Assembly: GCA_949879795.1 (NCBI GenBank)
Contig: CATLBR010000020.1
Coordinates: 1 to 51,445, forward strand
DNA: 51,445 nt
DNA from: an uncultured Hungatella sp.
Lineage (GTDB): Bacteria > Bacillota > Clostridia > Lachnospirales > Lachnospiraceae
Direction of reading: 5' to 3'
Of this stretch, positions 43,738 through 50,531 are shown one piece after another; position 1 is the first letter of the stretch; the number at the start of each line of letters is the position of its first letter. Made by a program: the position numbers and the translations under genes. Below the pieces are notes generated by a model that was not told the origin of the DNA, ran no database searches, and worked only from the letters and a program-made list of their open reading frames with translations.

Positions 43738-45150
43738 ATGAAAAAAGGTGAGATATATACAGGAACCATAGAGAAGATGGAATTTCCCAACAAAGGAATT
43801 CTCCATATAGACGGGGAGAAAGCAGTTGTAAAAAACGCTCTTCCCGGTCAGACTGTCCGGTTTGTGGTGAGCAAAAAGAGAAACGGCCGCTGTGAAGGAC
43901 GTCTCCTGGAGGTGGAATCCCGTTCGCCGCTGGAGACTGCCGCCGACCCCTGCCCTCATTTCGGGCGTTGCGGCGGCTGTCTGATGCAGACCATACCTTA
44001 TGAACGGCAGCTGGGTATCAAGGAACAGCAGGTCAGGTCTTTGGTGGAGCAGGTGTATGCTTCTTTGGAGATTTGTGCTTTGGGGCCGGGCTCTGACGAC
44101 TATGTATTTGAAGGGATAAAGCCAAGCCCTGTATCTGACGGTTACCGCAATAAGATGGAATTTTCCTTTGGAGATGAGGAAAAAGGAGGTCCCCTGTCTC
44201 TGGGCATGCACAGGAGGGGGAGTTTTCACGATATAGTCAACACAGACAACTGCCATATCGTTAATGGGGATTTCAACAGACTTCTCACCGCCACACGAGA
44301 GTATTTTGCCGCCCGTGGGATACCCTTTTACAAAAAACTTCAGCATCAGGGGTATCTGCGCCATCTCCTGGTGCGCCGGGCCGTGAGGACAGGGGAGATT
44401 CTGGCGGCCTTGGTGACCACCAGCCAGACGGAAGGGCTTCCTCCTGAAGAGGAACTTCTGGAACAGTGGGCAGGGGAGCTTTTGAGCCTCCCCCTGGAAG
44501 GAACCTTTGCTGGAATTCTCCACATAAAAAACGACAGTCTGGCGGATGTGGTACAGAGCGACAAAACCAGGGTTCTCTGGGGCCAGGAGTATTTTTATGA
44601 GGAACTTCTGGGACTGAAGTTTAAGATTTCTCCCTTCTCTTTCTTTCAGACAAATTCTCTGGGAGCAGAGGTGCTGTACGAGACAGTCCGGCAGTACATA
44701 GGAGATACGAAGGGCAAGACGGTCTTTGACCTGTACAGCGGTACGGGAACCATAGCGCAGATACTGGCTCCGGTGGCTGAACGGGTCATAGGGGTGGAGA
44801 TCGTGGCTGAGGCTGTGGAGGCGGCAAGAGAGAACGCGGCCATGAACGGTCTTACAAACTGTGAATTTATCTCGGGAGATGTGGTGAAAGTGGTGGGAGA
44901 CCTGGATGCGGCGCCGGATCTGATTATCCTGGACCCTCCCCGGGACGGGATACATCCCAGGGCTATGGAGAAGATTATAGACTTTAGGGCGGGCAGGATG
45001 GTCTATGTGTCCTGCAAACCCACCAGTCTGGCGAGAGATCTGGAAGTGCTGCTGCAGAGAGGGTACAGGGCGGAGCGGGTGTGCTGCGTGGACATGTTTC
45101 CTGCCACGGCCAATATAGAGACCGTGGTGGCTCTGACCCGCATGGAATAG
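43738..45150 (+). CDS. rlmD: 23S rRNA (uracil-1939 or -747)-C5 methyltransferase, RlmD/RlmCD family
   Basis: This 470-residue RumA-type enzyme methylates uracil C5 in 23S rRNA. It has an N-terminal TRAM RNA-binding domain (about 1-60), an iron-sulfur Cys set (CPHFGRCGGC near 78), the SAM motif FDLYSGTGTIAQIL (near 330), and DPPRDGIHPRAMEKI with the catalytic Cys in VYVSCKPTSLARDL (near 422). AAAAGGAG lies 8 nt upstream. The integrative element begins just after its stop, so the 3' end of this gene or the sequence beyond it is the probable insertion site. Confidence 0.94.
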   Translation: MKKGEIYTGTIEKMEFPNKGILHIDGEKAVVKNALPGQTVRFVVSKKRNGRCEGRLLEVESRSPLETAADPCPHFGRCGGCLMQTIPYERQLGIKEQQVRSLVEQVYASLEICALGPGSDDYVFEGIKPSPVSDGYRNKMEFSFGDEEKGGPLSLGMHRRGSFHDIVNTDNCHIVNGDFNRLLTATREYFAARGIPFYKKLQHQGYLRHLLVRRAVRTGEILAALVTTSQTEGLPPEEELLEQWAGELLSLPLEGTFAGILHIKNDSLADVVQSDKTRVLWGQEYFYEELLGLKFKISPFSFFQTNSLGAEVLYETVRQYIGDTKGKTVFDLYSGTGTIAQILAPVAERVIGVEIVAEAVEAARENAAMNGLTNCEFISGDVVKVVGDLDAAPDLIILDPPRDGIHPRAMEKIIDFRAGRMVYVSCKPTSLARDLEVLLQRGYRAERVCCVDMFPATANIETVVALTRME

Positions 45151-45186
45151 GGATTTTGGCGGCTGTGAAAGACAGGAAACAGGTGG

Positions 45187-45282
45187 TTTGCCACCGATTT
45201 GCCACCATTGAATCGCAAACAGGGATATCTGCGGTACAAAGGGCTGAATCTGTTGAACTCTCGTGGGATTCAGCCCTTTGTA
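45187..45282. other. Probable left attachment region of the integrated element
   Basis: Right after rlmD, a direct repeat of TTTGCCACC (45187-45195 and 45198-45206, spaced 11 bp apart) resembles arm-type integrase sites. It is followed by a 16-bp perfect inverted repeat (TACAAAGGGCTGAATC at 45235-45250 with GATTCAGCCCTTTGTA at 45267-45282, 16-nt loop) that may be a terminator or the crossover site. The integrase gene ends 7 bp later. The right end lies outside the window, so the core site is not proven. Confidence 0.5.
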
Positions 45283-45288
45283 GGCCTT

Positions 45289-46566
45289 TTATGATGTTTT
45301 TTGACCTGCTGCCTGTTCAAAGATGTCAACGGACCGCTCTGCCATCTTTTCGGTATCGTGGACATAAGTCTGAAGCGTGGTCTGTATATTGGAATGCCCT
45401 AACCGTATCTGTACGTCTTTGATATCGGCGCCGGACTCAATCAGAATCGTGGCGTGGGTGTGCCTGAGAGAGTGATAATCGAAAGCAAGCAGCAGCTCCT
45501 TATGGATTATCCGGGAACAGTATTTAAACGAATCTGTTGAGGTATATTCACCGTTTTCGGCGACGCATATCATATGGATACGCGGAAGTACGGAGTTCAG
45601 GCATTTCTGGACTGGAATGATTCGGAACATATCATTACCTTTTTCATCCAGTTCTTTTTTCAGGAGATGGATTGTATAATACTCGCCATATTTCATTTCA
45701 TTCTTTAGCTGGGCGGTATGCTCCATCTTCAATGCTTGATAAAGAGTATCGCCAAATTTTACAGTACGTGTGGAAGACGCGGTTTTTGGAGTGGTAAAAT
45801 ACCAAGAGGATTTTAATTCTTTTTTTCCTCTTTTCTCTACTGCCTTGCGTACGTCGGCACCAAAATTTCTTTTAACAATCTGTTTGGAAACTGTAAGGGT
45901 TCGTTTTTCAAGATCTATATCATCCCATGTGAGAGCGAAGGTTTCTGAAATCCGTAGTCCGGTGTAAAAACCAATCATTAACGGTATATAATACCGGGAG
46001 CCGGAAGGAAACCGGTCTATGATCCGCTGCCATTCCGCTAAGGTTAAAATAATCCGCTCACGGGGTTTCTTCTCTACTTTAGGATATTTTATATACCGCA
46101 TGGGATTAGCCGGAAGGTAATGCAGAGGTTCAACGGCATAGTCCATCGCCGCACCAAATACGGACAGGATACCGGATATAGAGCTCTTTGCCAGCCCGTT
46201 CACTTTTAGAGTGTTGGCATACTCTTGAAGGATAGAGGAAGTAATTGCCTTTAAGCGGTATTTTCCGAATCTGGGTTTTAAATGCCCTTCTATAACATGC
46301 AAATATCCCACCTGGGTGTTGTATTTCAGGTTAGGTTTACAATATGAATCATACCATTGATCCAAGTAATCAGAGACTGTAATTTCAGATGGTTCGAAGA
46401 CTGTTCCGGTGTTATTGTATTCATTGATTGCCTTTGCGAGAGCCGTCTCAGCTTCTTTCTTGGTCTTAAACCCGCCCTTCTCTTTCTTCTGACGCTTGCC
46501 GTCTATAGTCCCCATGTCAAAATAATAGCTCCAAGTGGATCCTCGTTTTCTGGTCCCGCCTTTCAT
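45289..46566 (-). CDS. int: Tyrosine recombinase/integrase
   Basis: This 425-residue site-specific recombinase inserts and excises the element. It has an N-terminal AP2-like arm-binding domain (about 1-55, KGGTRKRGSTWSYYFDMG), a SAM-like core-binding domain (about 65-160) and a catalytic domain with Arg in GLRISE (near 210), HSLRHTHAT (near 365), LGHSN (near 390) and the nucleophile Tyr in TLQTYVH (near 400). It is the Tn916/phage Int type. The ATG at 46566 has AAAGGAG 8 nt upstream. It points toward rlmD. Confidence 0.95.
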   Translation of the reverse strand: MKGGTRKRGSTWSYYFDMGTIDGKRQKKEKGGFKTKKEAETALAKAINEYNNTGTVFEPSEITVSDYLDQWYDSYCKPNLKYNTQVGYLHVIEGHLKPRFGKYRLKAITSSILQEYANTLKVNGLAKSSISGILSVFGAAMDYAVEPLHYLPANPMRYIKYPKVEKKPRERIILTLAEWQRIIDRFPSGSRYYIPLMIGFYTGLRISETFALTWDDIDLEKRTLTVSKQIVKRNFGADVRKAVEKRGKKELKSSWYFTTPKTASSTRTVKFGDTLYQALKMEHTAQLKNEMKYGEYYTIHLLKKELDEKGNDMFRIIPVQKCLNSVLPRIHMICVAENGEYTSTDSFKYCSRIIHKELLLAFDYHSLRHTHATILIESGADIKDVQIRLGHSNIQTTLQTYVHDTEKMAERSVDIFEQAAGQKTS

Positions 46567-46624
46567 GATATCATCTCCTTTGCGTGAAAATGTGTTTTTG
46601 GGGCATAAAAATAACACCATACCT

Positions 46625-46743
46625 TTGACAGGAGGCGCGGGAGATGATACAATAGTCTTGGAATTGTTTTTGTATCATTCTGGTCTCCTATACCAGGTGT
46701 GAATCTATGTGAAGCCGCTTCTGCGCCAACAGAGGCGGTTTTT
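46625..46743 (+). ncRNA. Possible small RNA with its own promoter and terminator
   Basis: A strong promoter TTGACA (46625-46630), 17 bp, TACAAT (46648-46653) is followed about 60 bp later by a terminator: CCGCTTCTG (46715-46723) with CAGAGGCGG (46730-46738), then TTTTT. No reading frame longer than a few codons fits between. An inverted repeat (ATGATACAA at 46644-46652, TTGTATCAT at 46670-46678) spans the -10 and start, resembling an operator. The predicted RNA is about 84 nt (46660-46743), divergent from int. Confidence 0.5.
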
Positions 46744-46747
46744 ACAT

Positions 46748-46880
46748 TTGACATTTGATTAGATTTGGCATATAATATACTTAACAAGAGAGCCGAAAGC
46801 TAGAGTACACCTAGTCGCCGGCAAATTTCAGCCTAAAAAGTAGCGCTTTAGTTTACCAGACCAAGGGCGCTACTTTTTGC
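46748..46880 (+). ncRNA. Antisense RNA antitoxin of a type I toxin-antitoxin locus
   Basis: A consensus promoter, TTGACA (46748-46753), exactly 17 bp, TATAAT (46771-46776), drives an RNA from about 46783. It ends at a 12-bp perfect hairpin (AAAAAGTAGCGC at 46835-46846 with GCGCTACTTTTT at 46867-46878). This RNA of about 96 nt has no coding capacity of note. It overlaps, on the opposite strand, the 3' end of the 28-residue toxin mRNA, the layout of TxpA/RatA and BsrG/SR4 pairs. Confidence 0.75.
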
Positions 46881-46956
46881 GTGTAATGTTGATAAAAAGA
46901 GTTATAACGGCGCAAAGCATAATCACAAACTGGATCAGATCCGAATATGTAACCAT
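46870..46956 (-). CDS. Holin-like type I toxin peptide, 28 residues
   Basis: The peptide begins MVTYSDLIQFVIMLCAVI and ends ITRKK: a polar start, one membrane helix (about 6-24) and a basic tail. This is the pattern of the putative holin-like toxins found with antisense RNAs in Firmicutes prophages. It was too short for ordinary gene callers. The stop lies inside the shared terminator hairpin, which also reads as a terminator on this strand. A TATAAT (47031-47026) lies upstream with a weak -35. The ribosome binding site is poor (GACTGGTG), as is often true for toxins under tight control. Confidence 0.8.
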   Translation of the reverse strand: MVTYSDLIQFVIMLCAVITLFINITRKK

Positions 46957-47083
46957 AGCACCAGTCTCTTTTCAATAATGTCCAACGGCTGACGTAATCG
47001 CCCCTTCGGCTCCCTGGGTAAGCATATTATATTGTCATGGTGCATTTTACATTTAGTAAGGAAATATGTCATATTTTATTAAG

Positions 47084-48118
47084 TTAATTAAAGGGTAGAA
47101 GTTCATCTTCAGAATCTAAGGTGTCTGGGAGAGACATAAATGTGTTATAATTTTCTTTAAAATCCCAAGGTTTCAATATTCCATTTTGTAGAAAAGTAGT
47201 AGGTGCTCCACAATAAATACAATATCTTGCATTTGAAGCAGCTAAACGACCACAGCCTTCTGAATAATTGCCTTCATAATTTGTACATTCGTTTATCAAA
47301 TAAGTCCCACAGATGTGACAATAGTTTCCATCTGGAGAAACTTCTTCGTTATCGCATTTAGGACAACATACTGCTTTGCTATTTTCATCTAATTTTATTT
47401 TTGCTGGATATTTCATTTCACTCTCTCCCCATTGTAAAGTTTTATTACCACAGATTGGACAATATTTGATATTTTTTGATATTATAAAGTAGCCGCAAGT
47501 AGTACATTTTTTCTTGTAATAAAAATTATAGAAGATTGTATAAAGCCGTGATGATGTTCCATTTTGTTTGTTTATACGATTATCTTCATAGAAAAAGTTT
47601 AATCTAGTTTGTGCTGCCGCTAAGGTTATTCCAAAATGATTTGAAATATTAGAGACACTTTTATTTTTTAATTGTTGGAGCATTGCTGTCGGAACTAACA
47701 CATTTCTTGCGAAAGCATTTGCTTCATTTTCTAAAACTTTGTTTTCTTGTTTAGTTAATGAACCTCGATAAAGACGGGTTGCTTCAAAGTCTACTAAGTG
47801 TCTAAGGTATATATGTCCAATCTCATGCATTAGCGTAAAGCGTATTCTGTCACCAAGCCACTCTTCGTCATTATATGCTATACAATAATTAACATCATCC
47901 AATTGAGTGTACCCATCTTCGCTCCCTAAACAACGAATGACTGTATCCCTGTCACAAGAAAATTGATGCATTAATTCTGAATATGTTACAAGGCCCCAGC
48001 CACTGTTGTAGATGATTCTTTTTACATCAAAAGGAAATGAACGAATATTATTCTCTTCAAGAAATTCACAAGCCCTTTGGTTACAATAATCATATCTTGC
48101 GTAAGTTGGTATTTTCAC
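47084..48118 (-). CDS. ImmA/IrrE-family metallopeptidase with three zinc ribbons
   Basis: This 344-residue protein has an ImmA-like zinc protease domain (about 1-180) with the HExxH motif in LMHEIGHIYLRH (near 117) and a downstream Glu in ENEANAFARN. ImmA proteins cleave the element's own repressor in response to DNA damage or signals. Unusually, the C-terminal half carries three Cys4 clusters (CTTCG/CPICG, CPKC/CHICG, and a third with CGR/CIYCG; about 207-310). The gene overlaps the upstream repressor gene by 29 nt, so the protease and its likely target are made together. It is AT-rich, unlike the chromosome around it. Confidence 0.9.
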   Translation of the reverse strand: MKIPTYARYDYCNQRACEFLEENNIRSFPFDVKRIIYNSGWGLVTYSELMHQFSCDRDTVIRCLGSEDGYTQLDDVNYCIAYNDEEWLGDRIRFTLMHEIGHIYLRHLVDFEATRLYRGSLTKQENKVLENEANAFARNVLVPTAMLQQLKNKSVSNISNHFGITLAAAQTRLNFFYEDNRINKQNGTSSRLYTIFYNFYYKKKCTTCGYFIISKNIKYCPICGNKTLQWGESEMKYPAKIKLDENSKAVCCPKCDNEEVSPDGNYCHICGTYLINECTNYEGNYSEGCGRLAASNARYCIYCGAPTTFLQNGILKPWDFKENYNTFMSLPDTLDSEDELLPFN

Positions 48119-48698
48119 TCTTTTTTGCCTCTTTACTTTTATGTGATAAAAAGTTAATCATGTCAAGTGCAGTTTTTTGGTCTTCTGGAGACAATTCCAT
48201 CATATCCCTAGCAGCAACCCGAATGTGTTCAGGAAAAGTGGATAAAGGCTGTATATTTAATATATTTTCAATAGTTAGAGGAAGGTTATCAACTCTTAAA
48301 TGTTCATATTGTCCTACTAATTCTCCAGAAGATACAGTTTTAATAATTTGCCTATTTTGATTTTTTATTATGATTGTATCATCTTTATATGAATCTGTTT
48401 GTAAAATGGTATATCCACTCTTTTCAAGGAAAGAAATGATTTTTTCTAATGTGTCATCAAAATAATCGAGAATTGAATCGCTATTTGTAATCCAGCCCAT
48501 TAGATAAGCAGGCGAGCAACCTAAAAGTTCACCATATGCGCACATATGTTCATATGGTACACTTTTGATACTTCCACTTTCATATCTTTGTGCAGTAGCT
48601 TCTGTAACACCCAATTTATCGGCAATTTGTGCAAGAGTGATGCCTTTTTCTAATCTTTTTTTACGTATACGTTCATTCCATATAGCCATTACATTCAC
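48090..48698 (-). CDS. CI-like XRE-family repressor
   Basis: This 202-residue protein has an N-terminal XRE helix-turn-helix (about 8-65, GITLAQIADKLGVTEATAQRYESGSI) and a C-terminal region without the peptidase fold of LexA-type CI. That fits repression relieved by ImmA cleavage rather than self-cleavage. It overlaps immA and is divergent from the cro-like gene at 48863 across a control region full of repeated half-sites. Likely the master repressor of the element. Confidence 0.88.
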   Translation of the reverse strand: MNVMAIWNERIRKKRLEKGITLAQIADKLGVTEATAQRYESGSIKSVPYEHMCAYGELLGCSPAYLMGWITNSDSILDYFDDTLEKIISFLEKSGYTILQTDSYKDDTIIIKNQNRQIIKTVSSGELVGQYEHLRVDNLPLTIENILNIQPLSTFPEHIRVAARDMMELSPEDQKTALDMINFLSHKSKEAKKSENTNLRKI

Positions 48699-48731
48699 CT
48701 CTATCCATCAATATAATATAAAAATAACACA

Positions 48732-48847
48732 TTCTTACGCAAAATGCAATAGAAATTACGCATTAAAATTATAAACTTACGAAAAATGCAAAATTCTATT
48801 GACATTGCAATTAATTGATGTTAAGATGAACTTACGAAATTCGTAAG
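48732..48847. promoter_or_regulatory. Lysogeny-type control region with CTTACG operators
   Basis: CTTACGCAAAATGCAA (48734-48749) and CTTACGAAAAATGCAA (48776-48791) are direct repeats 42 bp apart, about four helical turns. A 17-bp palindrome CTTACGAAATTCGTAAG lies at 48831-48847. The rightward promoter TTGACA (48799-48804), 17 bp, TAAGAT (48822-48827) is placed so the palindrome covers its start. This resembles a CI/Cro switch between divergent genes. Confidence 0.85.
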
Positions 48848-48862
48848 TAAAGGAGGTGATGT

Positions 48863-49105
48863 TTGTTGCAACATAGATATGAGGTCGATGTAATTGAGTT
48901 AAAAAAAATAATGGTGGAAAATAAGCTCGAAAAGATCATTGACCTATCAAATGCATCTAAAGTTGATAGAAATACCTTGTCAAAAGTACTAAATAAAGAA
49001 ATTAAGCCATCTACAATAGTTATTGAAAGGCTTATGAATGCATTGAAAATTCCACCAGAAAAAGCAGGTCATATTTTTTTTAAAGATAGCTTACGAAATT
49101 CGTAA
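48863..49105 (+). CDS. Cro-like small HTH regulator
   Basis: This 80-residue protein is mostly one XRE helix-turn-helix (IDLSNASKVDRNTLSKVLNKEIKPSTIVIERLMNAL, about 30-65, described here in parts: scaffold VDRNTLSKVLN and ERLMNALKI). It is the first rightward gene of the element. A TTG start follows AAAGGAGGTGAT. Its final codons (SLRNS stop) lie within a second exact copy of the CTTACG palindrome. Confidence 0.82.
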   Translation: MLQHRYEVDVIELKKIMVENKLEKIIDLSNASKVDRNTLSKVLNKEIKPSTIVIERLMNALKIPPEKAGHIFFKDSLRNS

Positions 49106-49106
49106 G
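49090..49106. promoter_or_regulatory. Second exact copy of the 17-bp operator palindrome
   Basis: CTTACGAAATTCGTAAG is repeated exactly here, overlapping the stop codon of the Cro-like gene and 34 bp before the next gene. It may act as a secondary operator or roadblock. Confidence 0.85.
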
Positions 49107-49139
49107 TATAAAATTCAATTTGATTAATGGAGGTAAAAT

Positions 49140-49325
49140 ATGTACAAAAAATTCGAGGAGTTATTAGACAAAACAAACAAAACTCCATATCGAATTGCAA
49201 AAGAAACAGGAATAGCGCAGTCTGTATTGTCTGACTGGAAGACTGGCCGCAGCAAGCCTAAGGTAGATAAGCTGGCAGTGTTGGCGAAGTATTTTGGTGT
49301 GTCGATTAAGTACTTTCTGGAATGA
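49140..49325 (+). CDS. Small XRE-family HTH protein
   Basis: This 61-residue protein is a single helix-turn-helix domain (MYKKFEELLDK, then KTPYRIAKETGIAQSVLSDW and KLAVLAKYFGVSIKYFLE), typical of short phage and ICE regulators. ATGGAGG lies 8 nt upstream. Its role in the early region of the element is likely regulatory; the operator is not identified. Confidence 0.88.
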   Translation: MYKKFEELLDKTNKTPYRIAKETGIAQSVLSDWKTGRSKPKVDKLAVLAKYFGVSIKYFLE

Positions 49326-49379
49326 AAGACTGTAACAATGTTCTTTGACAAGCAAATATAAGAATCAGGAGGTATGTAT

Positions 49380-49688
49380 TTGAGTGAATTAATCAAAGTT
49401 AATTATGAAACAGAACAGCCAACAGTATCGGCCAGAGATTTGCATGAGGGATTAGAAATCAGTACACGTTTTAATGACTGGTTTCCCAGAATGGCAGAGT
49501 ATGGATTTTTAGAGGGGAAAGACTTTTACTCAAAAATGAGTAAAACCTCTGATAAGGGAGGAAGACCATCTGTTGATTATGAAATCACTGTAGACATGGC
49601 CAAGCAGATCTGCATGATTCAGCGTACCGACAAGGGAAAACAATACAGGGAATATTTTCTGGAATTAGAAAAAGATGTCCCTTTTTAA
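49380..49688 (+). pseudogene. AntA/AntB antirepressor, N-terminal part cut off by the 855-bp insertion
   Basis: The reading frame gives the AntA domain of phage antirepressors (ARDLHEGLEISTRFNDWF, then DMAKQICMIQRTDKGKQYREYF), proteins that inactivate repressors to start induction. I prefer the TTG at 49380, 7 nt after AGGAGG (49367-49372); the ATG at 49374 is 1 nt from it. The normal protein would run on into a KilAC domain. Here the frame enters the inserted element at 49677 and stops within its inverted repeat after three foreign residues (VPF). The 3' half is found at 50540. A truncated AntA domain could still be made. Confidence 0.85.
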
Positions 49689-49747
49689 GATGGCGGTTGC
49701 TGATGCATAACATTGGAAATATATGCCATTCGTACAATGTGGGCTGG

Positions 49748-49771
49748 TGCAGGAGTGGTATCACTCCTGCA
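49748..49771 (+). terminator. Hairpin near the left end of the mobile element
   Basis: TGCAGGAGT (49748-49756) pairs perfectly with ACTCCTGCA (49763-49771), and a T-rich stretch (49780-49785) follows after a short gap. It may stop transcription entering from the antirepressor, shielding the module. Confidence 0.6.
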
Positions 49772-49798
49772 TTATGGTATTTTTCTCCTGATATCATT

Positions 49799-50143
49799 TC
49801 AATTTCGGCGTAATCGTTGTTTTAATGCTTTTACAGTATCTAAAAGATACAACTGTTCATCTTCGGATAGTTCTTTAGCAACATCATACAATTCAGCTAG
49901 TATTTTAGCGCTTTGTGAAATGTCACTACAATTTTCCATATCACCAATCCCATTGGTAAGCCAGTCTTTGTTTATTTTTAAAGTCTGGCAAATGGCATTG
50001 ATAACAATGGCTTGTGGTTCAGTCTTATTCTTTTCAAGATTGAATATGACACCACGAGAAACACCAATAGCTTCAGCCAGAGAATCTTGAGTATAGCCAC
50101 TTTTCTTGCGAGCATAATTTAATCTTTCGCCTAAAGTGTTCAT
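49799..50143 (-). CDS. XRE-family regulator carried by the mobile element
   Basis: This 114-residue protein has an N-terminal helix-turn-helix (TLGERLNYARKKSGYTQDSL then AEAIGVSRGVIFNLEKNK, about 3-60) and a C-terminal helical tail (about 80-110) that may form dimers. It is divergent from the 63-residue protein gene across two matching operators (50179-50193 and 50229-50243), so it probably represses both. It lies wholly inside the 855-bp element. Confidence 0.9.
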   Translation of the reverse strand: MNTLGERLNYARKKSGYTQDSLAEAIGVSRGVIFNLEKNKTEPQAIVINAICQTLKINKDWLTNGIGDMENCSDISQSAKILAELYDVAKELSEDEQLYLLDTVKALKQRLRRN

Positions 50144-50178
50144 TTCATCACCTCAAGGCAAGTATATAACATTTGGAT

Positions 50179-50261
50179 TTCATTGTCAATGAAAATATGC
50201 GTTAATAGTGAAAAAATATATTTGTAAATTCATTGACAATGAAAAAATACTGTGCTATAAT
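50179..50261. promoter_or_regulatory. Operators and promoter of the mobile-element module
   Basis: TTCATTGTCAATGAA (50179-50193) and TTCATTGACAATGAA (50229-50243) are odd-centred perfect palindromes 50 bp apart. The second overlaps the -35 of a consensus promoter, TTGACA (50233-50238), 17 bp, TATAAT (50256-50261), that drives the 63-residue gene. A third partial copy (CATTGACAATG, about 50346-50356) lies inside that gene. Confidence 0.9.
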
Positions 50262-50295
50262 TCATTTACAACGCAAAAGGAAGGAGGAATAACCA

Positions 50296-50487
50296 TTGAC
50301 AGCGCAAATGAGTTCAGTAGAAAGAGTAAAGATATTGGATGAAATCATTGACAATGCGATCGGACTTCCATTGGAGAGTCAGGACTGGTTACTGATGATA
50401 GCTAAGTCTATGAGATATACACGAGATTGTATGGTTAGGCAACAGGAAATTAGCCAGCCACGCAATCCCCCAAGACAAGCAATATGA
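50296..50487 (+). CDS. 63-residue protein of unknown function in the mobile element
   Basis: I do not recognise a family with certainty. The protein is helical, with a conserved-looking core (ERVKILDEIIDNAIGLPLES then QDWLLMIAKSMRYTRDCMVRQ). A TTG start at 50296 follows AAGGAGGAATAACC. It is driven by a consensus promoter under operator control of the divergent XRE gene and ends 15 bp before the right inverted repeat. A role in regulation, toxin-antitoxin behaviour or mobility is only a guess. Confidence 0.7.
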   Translation: MTAQMSSVERVKILDEIIDNAIGLPLESQDWLLMIAKSMRYTRDCMVRQQEISQPRNPPRQAI

Positions 50488-50531
50488 TAATCCAAGGAGT
50501 ATCATCAGCAACCGACATCTTAAAAAGGGAC

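Larger units (their letters stand above)
49677..50531. mobile_element. 855-bp transposon-like element carrying an XRE regulator module
   Basis: The ends are 29-bp inverted repeats (49677-49705 and 50503-50531) with 28 of 29 positions matching, starting GTCCCTTTTTAAGATG. The insertion splits an antirepressor gene and is bordered by an 8-bp direct duplication. There is no transposase: the contents are a left-end hairpin (49748-49771), an XRE regulator on the minus strand, a divergent operator-promoter region and a 63-residue protein. It therefore looks non-autonomous (MITE-like with passenger genes), moved in trans, or uses an unrecognised mechanism. The IS family was not identified. Confidence 0.88.

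Noticed and set aside
49713..50090. A plus-strand frame antisense to the module's XRE gene
   Set aside because: It lies opposite a clear HTH gene and lacks a ribosome binding site or family resemblance.
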